Translations under genes and position numbers: made by a program
Notes under the pieces: generated by a model
What the model was told of the DNA's origin: nothing
Seen by the model: the letters and a program-made list of their open reading frames with translations, nothing else
Database searches by the model: none
In this document: positions 7,690-16,466 of the stretch, piece by piece
Layout: every line of letters starts with the position of its first letter
Numbering within the stretch: the stretch's first letter is position 1
From: Afipia sp. GAS231
Lineage (GTDB): Bacteria > Pseudomonadota > Alphaproteobacteria > Rhizobiales > Xanthobacteraceae
Assembly (NCBI RefSeq): GCF_900103365.1
Contig: NZ_LT629703.1
Span: 5,070,501-5,134,500 of the forward strand
Reading direction: 5' to 3'
Length of the DNA stretch: 64,000 nt

Positions 7690-8556
7690 ATGCGCAGGTT
7701 CTGGCTCATCGTTCTCGCCCTGATAGCGGTCACCGCTCCCGCGCGGGCCGAGCGCCTCAACGTCGTCGCCAGTTTTTCGATCCTCGGCGATCTCGTCCGC
7801 AATGTCGGCGGCAACAGCGTCAATGTCACGACGCTGGTCGGCCCCGACGGCGATGCGCATGTCTATGTGCCGACACCGGCGGATGCCAAGAAGATCGCCG
7901 ACGCCAGACTGGTGTTCGTCAACGGCTTCGGCCTCGAAGGCTGGCTGCCGCGGCTGGTGCAGTCGGCGGGCAACAAGGCCACGATCATCACCGCGACCTC
8001 AGGTATCGCGCCGCTCAAGCTTGGCTCCGACGCCGATCCGCACGCCTGGCAATCGCCGCTCAACGCCAAAATCTATGTTGGCAATATCCGCGATGCGCTG
8101 ATGGCGGCCGATCCCGCCGATGCCGAGGCGTTCAAGTCCAATGCGAACGCCTATCTGGCGAAACTTGACGCGCTGGATGGCGAGGTGCGGCAGGCGGTGG
8201 CGCAAATTCCGGAAAACCGCCGCAAGGTGATTTCGACCCACCGCGCCTTCGGCTATTTCGAGGCCGCCTATGGCGTCCAGTTCATCGCGCCCCTGGGCGT
8301 CTCGACCGAATCCGAGGCCAGCGCCCGCGATATTGCCGGGATTATCACCCAGATCAGATCAGCGAAAATACCGGCGGTTTTCCTGGAAAATATCAGCGAC
8401 CCCCGGTTGATCCGCCAAATCGCGGCCGAGACCGGCGCCAGGGTCGGCGGCACCCTCTATTCGGACAGTCTGACCGGCGAAAAGGGCGATTCTCCCACTT
8501 ACATTGACATGGTCAGGCACAATATAAAGGCCCTGACCAGCGCGCTGGGCCAATAG
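7690..8556 (+). CDS. znuA: Periplasmic zinc-binding protein of the ABC transporter
   Basis: The 288-residue product begins with a signal peptide (MRRFWLIVLALIAVTAPARA). Metal ligands typical of the cluster A-I family are visible: His in DAHVYVP (about residue 57), His in DPHAWQSP (about 118), His in STHRAFG (about 184) and Asp in YSDSL near the C-terminus (about 258). The long His-rich loop of many ZnuA proteins is absent, while a separate His-rich peptide opens the operon. The start at 7690 lies two bases after the znuB stop. Confidence 0.87.
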   Translation: MRRFWLIVLALIAVTAPARAERLNVVASFSILGDLVRNVGGNSVNVTTLVGPDGDAHVYVPTPADAKKIADARLVFVNGFGLEGWLPRLVQSAGNKATIITATSGIAPLKLGSDADPHAWQSPLNAKIYVGNIRDALMAADPADAEAFKSNANAYLAKLDALDGEVRQAVAQIPENRRKVISTHRAFGYFEAAYGVQFIAPLGVSTESEASARDIAGIITQIRSAKIPAVFLENISDPRLIRQIAAETGARVGGTLYSDSLTGEKGDSPTYIDMVRHNIKALTSALGQ

Positions 8557-8609
8557 GCAGGGGCCTCCCTGCCAGAGCTGGCGTTGCGAGAAATTCCCTC
8601 GGAGTTGTG

Positions 8610-9662
8610 ATGCCTGAAACTACTTCCCAAAAAATTCCAGTGACCGTGCTGACGGGCTATCTCGGCGCCGGCAAGACCACGCTGCTGAACCGGATCCTGT
8701 CGGAAAACCACGGCAAGAAATACGCCGTCATCGTCAACGAATTCGGCGAGATCGGCATCGACAACGACCTGATCATCGGCGCCGACGAAGAAGTGTTCGA
8801 AATGAACAACGGCTGCGTCTGCTGCACCGTGCGCGGCGACCTCGTCCGCATTCTCGACGGCCTGATGAAACGTAAGGGCAAGTTCGACGCCATCATCGTC
8901 GAGACCACGGGGCTGGCCGATCCGGCGCCGGTGGCGCAAACCTTCTTCGTCGACGAGGACGTGCAGAAGAACGCGCGGCTCGATGCCGTCGTCACGGTGG
9001 CCGACGCCAAATGGCTGAGCGATCGCCTCAAGGACGCGCCGGAAGCCAAGAACCAGATCGCGTTCGCCGACGTCATCGTGCTCAACAAGACCGATCTGGT
9101 CTCCAAGGCCGAACTCGCCGAGGTCGAAGCCCGGATCCGCGGCATCAACCCCTATGCCAAACTGCATCGCACCGAGCGCTGCCAGGTCGCGATATCAGAC
9201 GTGCTGGAGCGCGGCGCGTTCGATCTCGATCGCATTCTCGAAATCGAGCCGGAATTCCTCGACGCCGGCGACGATCATCACCATGACCACGATCATCATC
9301 ATGGCCATGGCCACGACCATCACCACGATCACAATCACGGCGGCCTCAAGCATTACCACGACGAGGACATGCAATCGCTGTCGCTGCGCTCGGCCAAGCC
9401 GCTCGACGCCACGAAATTCATGCCGTGGCTGCAGAACCTCGTCGCCAGCGAGGGTCAGAAGATTTTGCGCTCGAAGGGCATCCTCGCCTTCAGCGACGAT
9501 GACGACCGCTACGTGTTCCAGGGCGTGCATATGATGCTGGAAGGCGATCATCAGCGTAAATGGAAGGACGGCGAGGCGCGCGAGAGCCGCGTCGTCTTCA
9601 TCGGTCGCGAATTGCCGGAGCAGATGATCCGCGACGGTTTTGAAAGCTGTATCACCACGTGA
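8610..9662 (+). CDS. CobW/COG0523-family metal-chaperone GTPase with His-rich segment
   Basis: This is a 350-residue G3E-family GTPase. P-loop GYLGAGKTTLLN (residues 15-26), the CxCC metal site GCVCCTVRGD (about residue 70), the NKTD guanine motif (about 159) and a C-terminal CobW domain are present. Residues about 223-246 alternate His and Asp and should bind metal. A good GGAG ribosome site precedes the ATG at 8610. It follows znuA after 53 bases without its own Zur palindrome, so read-through from the zinc operon is likely. Members of this family near Zur targets move zinc to client proteins under limitation; the client here is not known. Confidence 0.88.
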   Translation: MPETTSQKIPVTVLTGYLGAGKTTLLNRILSENHGKKYAVIVNEFGEIGIDNDLIIGADEEVFEMNNGCVCCTVRGDLVRILDGLMKRKGKFDAIIVETTGLADPAPVAQTFFVDEDVQKNARLDAVVTVADAKWLSDRLKDAPEAKNQIAFADVIVLNKTDLVSKAELAEVEARIRGINPYAKLHRTERCQVAISDVLERGAFDLDRILEIEPEFLDAGDDHHHDHDHHHGHGHDHHHDHNHGGLKHYHDEDMQSLSLRSAKPLDATKFMPWLQNLVASEGQKILRSKGILAFSDDDDRYVFQGVHMMLEGDHQRKWKDGEARESRVVFIGRELPEQMIRDGFESCITT

Positions 9663-10678
9663 TGACACAGTTCGATCCGGGCGACAGCCCCTCCATCGCT
9701 TCGATTACCGACAAGGTGCGGCCGCTTGCCGTGGGCATGCCGGTCAGCGCGATCCATTTCCTCGGCGATACCGCGGTGTTCGTCGGCACCGAAGAGAACG
9801 CGGCGCTGGTCAGTGCCGCCGGTGAAATTTCATCCGTCGCCATTCACGGCGGCGCCATTCTGTGCGCGGCCTCCGACGGCGGACGCATCGTCACCGGCGG
9901 CGATGACGGCAAGGTCGTGGCGCTCGATGCCAAGGGCGCGGTGACGGTGCTGGCGACCGACTCCAAGCGGCGCTGGGTCGACAATGTCGCGCTGCATCCC
10001 GACGGCGCGGTGGCGTGGTCATCCGGCAAGACCGCCTTCGTTCGCAGCGGCAAAGGCGAAGAAAAATCCTTCGATGCGCCGACGACGGTCGGCGGTTTGG
10101 CGTTTGCGCCAAAAGGCCTGCGCCTGGCCATCGCCCATTACAACGGCGTGACGCTGTGGTTTCCCAACATGGCGGCCAAGCCGGAATTCCTGGAATGGGC
10201 CGGCTCGCATCTCGGCGTCACCTTCAGCCCGGACAACAAGTTCCTGGTCACCATGATGCACGAGCCGGCGCTGCATGGCTGGCGGCTGGCGGATAACCGG
10301 CACATGCGGATGTCGGGCTATCCCGGTCGGGTCCGCTCTATCTCGTGGAGCGCAGGCGGCAAGGGACTGGCGACGTCAGGCGCCGACTCCGTGATCGTGT
10401 GGCCGTTCACCAGCAAGGACGGCCCGATGGGCAAGGAGCCGGCGATGCTGGCGCCGTTGCAGGCGCGGGTCTCCATGGTGGCCTGCCATCCGAAGCAGGA
10501 CGTCATGGGGGTCGGCTACAGCGACGGCACCGTGCTGATGGTGCGGCTTGAGGACGGCGCGGAAATTCTGGTACGCCGTAACGGCGGCGAGGCCGTCTCC
10601 GCGCTGGCCTGGGGCGCCAAGGGCACCCAGCTTGCTTTCGCGACCGAGGACGGCGATGCGGGGATGGTCGAGCTTTAG
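9662..10678 (+). CDS. WD40-repeat protein coupled to the CobW GTPase
   Basis: The 338-residue product starts at the ATG at 9662, which overlaps the preceding stop (TGATG); a GTG one codon earlier is also possible. The chain shows regularly spaced beta-propeller blades (GGDDGKVVALDAKG, VGYSDGTVLMVRL, FATEDGDAGMVEL). There is no signal peptide. Co-translation with the GTPase suggests a shared role, possibly as a scaffold; this is inference only. Confidence 0.75.
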   Translation: MTQFDPGDSPSIASITDKVRPLAVGMPVSAIHFLGDTAVFVGTEENAALVSAAGEISSVAIHGGAILCAASDGGRIVTGGDDGKVVALDAKGAVTVLATDSKRRWVDNVALHPDGAVAWSSGKTAFVRSGKGEEKSFDAPTTVGGLAFAPKGLRLAIAHYNGVTLWFPNMAAKPEFLEWAGSHLGVTFSPDNKFLVTMMHEPALHGWRLADNRHMRMSGYPGRVRSISWSAGGKGLATSGADSVIVWPFTSKDGPMGKEPAMLAPLQARVSMVACHPKQDVMGVGYSDGTVLMVRLEDGAEILVRRNGGEAVSALAWGAKGTQLAFATEDGDAGMVEL

Positions 10679-10697
10679 CGCGATTGTCATCCGCGTA

Positions 10698-10746
10698 GCG
10701 TTTTCGAGCGAAGTGGATTCCGGTTCGCGTGAAGAAAACGTGTCAA
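10698..10746. repeat. Short palindromic repeat, family 4 (copy 1)
   Basis: The GCGTTTTCGAGCGAAGTGG core and CGTGAAGAAAACG form imperfect inverted arms just upstream of the mgtC-like gene. Related copies occur at 11487-11575, 14515-14564, 24377-24410 and, more diverged, 33037-33085; the first four lie upstream of a gene on the plus strand. Confidence 0.7.
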
Positions 10747-10769
10747 ATAGAAGAATCTAGGAAGGGCCA

Positions 10770-11483
10770 ATGCGTTTTCTCGAAACCTTCCAGACCGCCG
10801 ATTTCATCGACACGCTGGTCAGCCTCGGCGCGGCATTCGTGCTGGGCACGCTGATCGGCGCCGAGCGGCAATACCGGCTGCGCAGCGCGGGCCTGCGCAC
10901 CAACGTGCTGGTCGCGGTGGGGGCTTCGGCATTCGTCGATCTCGCGATGCATCTGGCCGCCGCCGACGGCGCGGTACGGGTGATCGCCTATGTGGTCTCC
11001 GGCATCGGCTTTCTCGGCGCCGGTGTCATCATGAAAGAGGGGACCAATGTGCGCGGCCTCAATACGGCTGCGACGTTGTGGGCCTCCGCCGCGGTCGGAA
11101 GCTGCGCCGGCGCCGACATGCTGGCACAGGCGGCGGCGCTGACCGTGTTCGTACTCGCCGGCAACACCCTGCTGCGGCCGCTGGTGAATGCCATCAACCG
11201 CGCGCCGATCGACGAGCAGGCGTCGGAAGCGACCTATTTCGTCAAGCTGCTGGTGGATGCGCCGGCGGGCGCCGGATTGCGCGACCAGGTGGTCGAGCGG
11301 CTCGAAGCCGCGCACTACCCGGTGGCCGATGTCGAAGCGATTGAGCGTGGCGATCTGCAGGAGATCATCGCAACCCTCGTCAGCACGGCCGTCGAAGCCA
11401 AGGAACTCGATCAGGTGGTGGCTGATTTGCGGCAGAAGCCTCGCGTGCGCCATGTCACCTGGGAAGCCAGCACGAAGGATTAG
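10770..11483 (+). CDS. MgtC/SapB family membrane protein
   Basis: The 237-residue product has four N-terminal hydrophobic segments with the family motif LIGAERQYR (about residues 29-37) and RTNVLVAVGASAF, then GIGFLGAGVIMKEG (about 75-88). A soluble C-terminal domain of about 80 residues resembles an ACT-like fold. MgtC-type proteins are linked to growth in low magnesium and to ATP synthase control in other bacteria; the longer C-terminal form is the YhiD/SapB branch. A good AGGAAGG ribosome site precedes the ATG. Confidence 0.85.
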   Translation: MRFLETFQTADFIDTLVSLGAAFVLGTLIGAERQYRLRSAGLRTNVLVAVGASAFVDLAMHLAAADGAVRVIAYVVSGIGFLGAGVIMKEGTNVRGLNTAATLWASAAVGSCAGADMLAQAAALTVFVLAGNTLLRPLVNAINRAPIDEQASEATYFVKLLVDAPAGAGLRDQVVERLEAAHYPVADVEAIERGDLQEIIATLVSTAVEAKELDQVVADLRQKPRVRHVTWEASTKD

Positions 11484-11486
11484 TAG

Positions 11487-11575
11487 CGTTTTCGAGCGAA
11501 GTGGACCCGGTTCGCATAGCAATCAAGTTTACGCAGATTGCGTAGACTTATCTGCGGTAGAAAACGCGTCAAAAC
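11487..11575. repeat. Short palindromic repeat, family 4 (copy 2)
   Basis: GCGTTTTCGAGCGAAGTGG and GAAAACGCGTCAAAAC arms flank an inserted imperfect palindrome (ACGCAGATTGCGTAGACTTA). It follows the mgtC-like stop directly. Confidence 0.65.
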
Positions 11576-11655
11576 AAATGCTGGCGTTCCTGCCATCGGA
11601 ACCTTTCGTTTCGCCGGCCGTTGATCTCGCGAACGATTTTTGCGAGGCGAACGAC

Positions 11656-11991
11656 ATGTCTGCCGACGACCGCAAGCGCGAGTACCGGGAAAAACTGATG
11701 TTCGCGTCCACGCTGATCGCGGCAGGGCTCGCAATATCGGCGCTTTCGCTGAACCAGATCAGGGCCAATGACCGGCATCATCTGGCGCAGGCGACGCCGC
11801 CGCTGCAGTCCACGCCGGGCGCGGAGAGCAAGCCGTCGGCGCCATCCGAGCCGGTGACGACAGGTAGCCGGCCATCCGGCGTTCCGCCGGAACCGGCCCG
11901 GCCAGATGCCGAGGCACAGAAGGCCGGCGCCCAGCCGGTGCTACCGCCGGCGCCGGCAGAAAAGACCGCGCCACCGATCCAGCAAAAATAA
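11656..11991 (+). CDS. Small single-span membrane protein with Pro/Ala-rich tail
   Basis: The protein has 111 residues from the ATG at 11656. A charged N-terminus (SADDRKREYREK) precedes one transmembrane helix (LMFASTLIAAGLAISALSL), then a low-complexity Pro/Ala/Glu/Ser tail of about 75 residues. An alternative start at 11578 would add 26 residues. No family is recognised. The composition fits a periplasmic spacer or anchor, and coding status is supported only by frame length and the helix. Confidence 0.5.
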   Translation: MSADDRKREYREKLMFASTLIAAGLAISALSLNQIRANDRHHLAQATPPLQSTPGAESKPSAPSEPVTTGSRPSGVPPEPARPDAEAQKAGAQPVLPPAPAEKTAPPIQQK

Positions 11992-12221
11992 TCCGGCCCT
12001 CGACTCTTCCGACCTGCAAGATTTGTGGGCAAGAATACTGGGATGGCGCCGCGCATTTTGTGCGTGCGCGGCTTCGCCGCGATGCGGCGGCGGTCGGCTG
12101 CTAGCAATTGGTCCAAGGAGGCGTCGGCGCAGCCCGCGAAGCCTTGTGCTAATCCCCAATCCCCGGTTAGGCTTACGGCAACAATAGCCGGCGAACAGCC
12201 GGGAGGTTAGGGGAGACGCGT
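11992..12221. other. Non-coding interval before the dioxygenase operon
   Basis: I see no convincing gene here. A GC-rich imperfect palindrome (GCGCGGCTTCGCCGCGATGC, about 12067-12086) occupies the middle. The promoter of the dioxygenase operon is presumably in the last 100 bases, and GGGAG near 12211 serves as its ribosome site. Confidence 0.5.
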
Positions 12222-13154
12222 GTGCGCGAGCTGACGCCGGAAACGATCACCGACGCCGTTCTGGACCAGATGGCGACAACGCCGGACCCGCGCCTGAAGG
12301 CGATCATGGCGGCGGCGGTGAAGCACCTGCATGCCTTCGCCCGCGAGGTCAACCTGACCCCCGGCGAATGGATCAAGGGCATCGAATTCATGACTTTGGC
12401 GGGCAAGATGTGCTCGCCGGAACGCCAGGAATTCATCCTGCTTTCCGATACGCTCGGTCTGTCGGCGCTGGTCAACGGCCTGCATGACAAGACCGCGATC
12501 GAGGAAGGCACCCATACCAGCCTGCTCGGCCCGTTCTACCGCGAGGCGACGCCGACGCTGCAGGCCGGCAGCTCGATCGCCCAAAATCCGAAACCGGGCA
12601 GCGAATGCGTGCTTTACGGTCACGTCACCGACGCCGGCGGCCAGCCGGTCGCCAACGCCACGGTCTCGATCTGGCAGACCGGCGCCGACGGTCTCTATGA
12701 CATTCAGTCGAGCGCCACCTCGGTCGACTATCGCGGCGTATTCACGACAGACGCGGAGGGCGTCTACGTGCTGCGCACCGTCAGGCCGCTCGGCTATTCG
12801 ATCCCGATGGACGGGCCGGTCGGCGCCATGGTCAAGGCGCAGGCGCGCCATGGCATGCGGCCGGCGCATATTCATTTCCTGGTCGGCGCGCCAGGCTATC
12901 GCGAACTGGTGACGGCGCTCTATCTGCGCGACGACCCGCATCTGGCCGACGACGTCGTGTTCGGTTCGTCGGGCGATCTCGCAGTCGATGTCGTGCCCAG
13001 TGATCCGGATTGCCCGATCAAGGGCATGCCAAGCATCCGCTTCGACATGCGGCTGTCGCGCGAAAGCGAAGCCGACAAGACCTCAGGACGCGTCGGCGCC
13101 GATCCGGCGGCGATCATGAAGCAGGCCCGCAGCAGCGAGAAAGCGACAGCCTGA
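12222..13154 (+). CDS. Intradiol ring-cleavage dioxygenase (catechol/hydroxyquinol 1,2-dioxygenase type)
   Basis: The 310-residue product starts at GTG. The N-terminal helical dimerisation domain (residues about 1-100) is followed by LLGPFYRE and the catalytic beta-sandwich. All four Fe(III) ligands can be placed: Tyr in DGLYDIQ (about 164), Tyr in PLGYSIP (about 198), and two His in RPAHIHF (about 222 and 224). It opens aromatic rings between the two hydroxylated carbons. The N-terminal domain rules out the protocatechuate type. The choice between catechol and hydroxyquinol is open. A binding-protein gene starts 76 bases downstream, so it is probably co-transcribed with an uptake system. Confidence 0.88.
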   Translation: MRELTPETITDAVLDQMATTPDPRLKAIMAAAVKHLHAFAREVNLTPGEWIKGIEFMTLAGKMCSPERQEFILLSDTLGLSALVNGLHDKTAIEEGTHTSLLGPFYREATPTLQAGSSIAQNPKPGSECVLYGHVTDAGGQPVANATVSIWQTGADGLYDIQSSATSVDYRGVFTTDAEGVYVLRTVRPLGYSIPMDGPVGAMVKAQARHGMRPAHIHFLVGAPGYRELVTALYLRDDPHLADDVVFGSSGDLAVDVVPSDPDCPIKGMPSIRFDMRLSRESEADKTSGRVGADPAAIMKQARSSEKATA

Positions 13155-13230
13155 TACCATACCATCCTACTCAACAGCCGGACCGAGATCCGGCGCAACG
13201 ACAACAGACAATGGGAATAAGGGGAGATCA

Positions 13231-14475
13231 ATGAAACGCAGAACGTTTCTCGGCGGAGCAGTAGCTGTCGCGGCGCTTGGCAAGGGCTCAATCGCCTCGG
13301 CGCAGCAGCCGCCGATCAAGATCGGCATGTCGATGGCGCAGACCGGTGGCCTGGCGGGCGGCGGCAAGGCCTCGCAACTCGGTACCGAGATCTGGCGCGA
13401 CGACATCAATGCCAAGGGCGGCCTGCTCGGCCGCAAGGTCGAACTCATCGTCTATGACGACAAGTCGAGCGCGTCCGAGACGCCCGCGATCTACGCCAAG
13501 CTGGTCGACGTCGACAAGGTCGATATTCTGTTCGCGCCCTATGCGACGGTGCCGACCGCGCCGATCATGCCGTTCGTCAAGCAGCGTGGCCTGCTGCTGA
13601 TGGGGAATTTCTCGTTCCAGGTGAACAGCAAGGTCGGCCACGACATGTGGTTCAACAATGCGCCATGGGGGCCGGCCGACAGTTGGGCGTCCTCGTTCCT
13701 CGATATCGGCCAGGGCGCCGGCGGCAAGACCATGGCGCTGCTCTCGTCAGATCAGGAGTTTGCCCAGAATCTCGTGCTGACCGCGCGGGATGTCGCCAAG
13801 AAGCGCAACATTCCGGTCGTGTTCGACCAGAACTATCCGCCCAACACGGTGGAATTCTCCTCGATCATCCGCTCGCTCAAGGCCGCCAAGCCCGACATGG
13901 TCTATGTCGCGTCCTATCCGCCGGATTCGGCCGGCATTCTGCGCGCCGTCAACGAGATCGGGATCGGCAACGACGTCAAGATCTTCGGCGGCGGCATGGT
14001 CGGTCTGCAGTTCGCGGCCGTGATGGCCAATCTGGGATCGCTGCTCAACGGCGTCGTCAACTACAATACCTGGCTGCCCGAGCCGAGCATGTATTTCGAC
14101 GGCACCAAGACCTTCTTCGAGACCTACACCAAGCGTGCGGTGGAGGCGAAGATCGATCCGCTCGGTTATTACCTGGCGCCGTTCGGTTATGCCCAGGGCC
14201 AGATGATCGAGGCAGCGGTCAACGCCACCAAGTCGCTCGACCAGAAGGGGCTGGCAAAATACCTGCGGGAGAACGAGCACAAGACCATCGTCGGGCCGAT
14301 CTCATTTTCGGCCGATGGCGAGCGCAAGGAAACCGCGACGTTGCAGGCCCAGTTCCGTGGCGTCAAGGACAAGGATGTCGAACAGTTCAGGTCTTCCGGC
14401 AAGCAGGTGATCCTGTTCCCCGACAGACTGAAAACCGGAACGCTCGTCAGCCCGTTCGAGGCTGCGCGCTCATAG
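13231..14475 (+). CDS. Periplasmic substrate-binding protein of a branched-chain amino acid type ABC transporter
   Basis: The 414-residue product starts with a twin-arginine-like signal (MKRRTFLGGAVAVAALGKG, cleavage after ASA). It has the Peripla_BP_6 fold: KIGMSMAQTGGLAGGG at the mature N-terminus, GRKVELIVYDDKSS, and repeated alpha/beta elements. GGGGAG precedes the ATG. It sits between a ring-cleavage dioxygenase and the matching permease and ATPase genes, so an aromatic acid is a more likely ligand than leucine (inference). Confidence 0.87.
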   Translation: MKRRTFLGGAVAVAALGKGSIASAQQPPIKIGMSMAQTGGLAGGGKASQLGTEIWRDDINAKGGLLGRKVELIVYDDKSSASETPAIYAKLVDVDKVDILFAPYATVPTAPIMPFVKQRGLLLMGNFSFQVNSKVGHDMWFNNAPWGPADSWASSFLDIGQGAGGKTMALLSSDQEFAQNLVLTARDVAKKRNIPVVFDQNYPPNTVEFSSIIRSLKAAKPDMVYVASYPPDSAGILRAVNEIGIGNDVKIFGGGMVGLQFAAVMANLGSLLNGVVNYNTWLPEPSMYFDGTKTFFETYTKRAVEAKIDPLGYYLAPFGYAQGQMIEAAVNATKSLDQKGLAKYLRENEHKTIVGPISFSADGERKETATLQAQFRGVKDKDVEQFRSSGKQVILFPDRLKTGTLVSPFEAARS

Positions 14476-14514
14476 GCCGCAAGGGCTTTTTTCCCCAGGT
14501 AGGGAAAAGCCAAT

Positions 14515-14564
14515 CGCGTCTTCGAACGAAGTGGACTCCGGTTCGCGGGAAGAAGCGCGTTAAA
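14515..14564. repeat. Short palindromic repeat, family 4 (copy 3)
   Basis: The CGCGTCTTCGAACGAAGTGG and CGGGAAGAAGCGCG arms lie between the binding-protein gene and the first permease gene of the transporter. Confidence 0.65.
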
Positions 14565-14628
14565 GACAGAGGACTAGAGCCCGGTTCTGATGCCGTCAGG
14601 ACCGGTCAGGCTCTAAGGGGGATCTGAC

Positions 14629-15504
14629 GTGTTTTCAATGGACCTGCTGCTGGGAGCGGTGGTGCTCGGGGTGCTGCTCGGCTGCTTCTATGCAGCCGTC
14701 AGCGTCGGGCTGTCCGTTTCGTTCGGACTGCTCGACGTGCCCCATGTCGCGCATCCGGCGTTTCTGGTGCTGGCCTCCTATGGCGTGTTCCTGCTCAACG
14801 ACCGCTATGACATCGACCCGCTGGTCGCGGGGCTGATCATCACGCCGCTGTTCTTCGTGTTCGGCTTGGTCGCCTATCGGATCTACTACGAAATCTTCGA
14901 GAAACGCGGCACCGATGCCGCCGTCCGTGGCATCGCGTTCTTCTTCGGCATTGCCTTCATCATCGAGGTGCTGATCATCCTGCAGTTCGGCGTCGACCAG
15001 CAATCGGTCTCGGCGAGCTATATTGGAAAGTCGTGGCGGTTCGGTGAGTTCCGGATCCCGATCCGGCAACTGGTCGCGTTCGCGGTGGCGCTCGGACTCA
15101 CGGGCGTGCTCGCGGTTTATCTGTCGAAAACCTTCATGGGCCGCGCGATCCGCGCCGTCGCGCAGGACGAAGAAGCGCTGCGGCTGATGGGCGCCAACCC
15201 GGTCCGGATCAAGCAATTTGCCTTCGGCATCGCCACGGCGGTTCTCGGCATGGCCGGCGCACTGCTGATTATCGTGGCGCCGGTCGAGCCGACGCTCGAC
15301 CGCGCCTATATCGGGCGGACGTTCTGCGTCGTTGTGATGGCCGGGCTCGGCAGCATGACCGGCACGCTGGTCGCAGCCATCATCCTCGGTGTCGCCGAAA
15401 CTATCGTGCTCACCCTGTTCGGGGCCTCCTGGGCGCCGGCGATCTCGTTCGCAATGCTGCTCGCCGTACTCGCCGTCCGGCCGCAAGGGTTGCTCGGCCG
15501 ATGA
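14629..15504 (+). CDS. LivH-type permease of the ABC transporter
   Basis: The 291-residue product starts at GTG 14629 (ATG 14638 is an alternative). It has about eight hydrophobic segments. The conserved EAA-like loop of LivH proteins, GRAIRAVAQDEEALRLMGANPVRIK (about residues 166-190), and the closing AVRPQGLLGR are present. Its stop overlaps the next ATG. It partners with the LivM-type subunit at 15501. Confidence 0.87.
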   Translation: MFSMDLLLGAVVLGVLLGCFYAAVSVGLSVSFGLLDVPHVAHPAFLVLASYGVFLLNDRYDIDPLVAGLIITPLFFVFGLVAYRIYYEIFEKRGTDAAVRGIAFFFGIAFIIEVLIILQFGVDQQSVSASYIGKSWRFGEFRIPIRQLVAFAVALGLTGVLAVYLSKTFMGRAIRAVAQDEEALRLMGANPVRIKQFAFGIATAVLGMAGALLIIVAPVEPTLDRAYIGRTFCVVVMAGLGSMTGTLVAAIILGVAETIVLTLFGASWAPAISFAMLLAVLAVRPQGLLGR

Positions 15505-16466
15505 CCAAGCGAAGCAACAGCATCGCGTTCTGGGCCGGCATTGCGGTGTTTCTCGTCGCCGTGGTGGCGATGACGCAGATCGTCCGCAACGAATACCCGT
15601 TCTTTGCCGGCTATGTGATCCTGCAGTTCGTCGCGCTGTCGGTCGCCTGGAGCATCCTCGGCGGCTACGCCGGTTACGTCAATTTCGGCACCAACGCCTT
15701 CTTCGGCGTCGGGGTCTATACTGCGGTGGCGCTGTTCAAGGTGTCGGGCGCGCCGCTGGTGGTGCAGATATCAGCGGCCGCCGTCGTCGGCATGCTGCTC
15801 GGGCTTGCGGTCGGCCTGCTCACCTTGCGCATGCGGGGCATCTTCTTTTCGATCGCGACCATTGCGCTCGCCATCATCATCGAGACCACGGTCATGAACT
15901 GGCGGTTCGTCGGCGGCGCGGCCGGCATCCAGTTGGCGCGGCCGCCGGTCACGGCGCCGTTCGACAGTTACGTGAAAATGCTGTTCTTCGTGCAGGGCGT
16001 GCTGGTGGTGATTGCGGTCGCAATCGCGCGCTATATCCAGAACTCCCGGATCGGCCGCGGCCTGCAGGCGTTGCGGGACGACGAACTCGCCGCCGAATGC
16101 ACCGGCGTGCCGACGCTGAAACTCAAACTGGTCGCCTGCATGATCTCGGGCGGGCTGATTTCGGCGGCCGGCGCGCCGGCGGCGATGTATCTGCAATACG
16201 CCGACCCGTCGTCGGCCTTCAATCTCAGCTACTCGGTCTCGGTGCTGGCGATGGCGCTGATCGGCGGCACCGCGCACTGGATCGGCCCGGTATTAGGGGC
16301 GATCCTGCTCGGCACCACGCAGCAGCTTCTGGCGGTCACCATCTCGTCGGAAGTCAACGTGCTGGTGCTCGGCATCATGCTGGTCGTGTTCGTGGTGGCG
16401 GCGCCCAAGGGCATCATCGGATTGCTGCGGCCGCGCTACCGCTTGCGCGCGGGAGGCAAGACATGA
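15501..16466 (+). CDS. LivM-type permease of the ABC transporter
   Basis: The 321-residue membrane protein has about ten hydrophobic segments. GGYAGYVNFGTNAFFGVG (about residues 54-71) and GRGLQALRDDELAAECTGV (about 184-202) are LivM hallmarks, as is the end APKGIIGLLRPRY. It overlaps the previous gene by four bases and the next by four (ATGA), giving tight coupling of the permease and ATPase genes. Confidence 0.87.
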   Translation: MTKRSNSIAFWAGIAVFLVAVVAMTQIVRNEYPFFAGYVILQFVALSVAWSILGGYAGYVNFGTNAFFGVGVYTAVALFKVSGAPLVVQISAAAVVGMLLGLAVGLLTLRMRGIFFSIATIALAIIIETTVMNWRFVGGAAGIQLARPPVTAPFDSYVKMLFFVQGVLVVIAVAIARYIQNSRIGRGLQALRDDELAAECTGVPTLKLKLVACMISGGLISAAGAPAAMYLQYADPSSAFNLSYSVSVLAMALIGGTAHWIGPVLGAILLGTTQQLLAVTISSEVNVLVLGIMLVVFVVAAPKGIIGLLRPRYRLRAGGKT

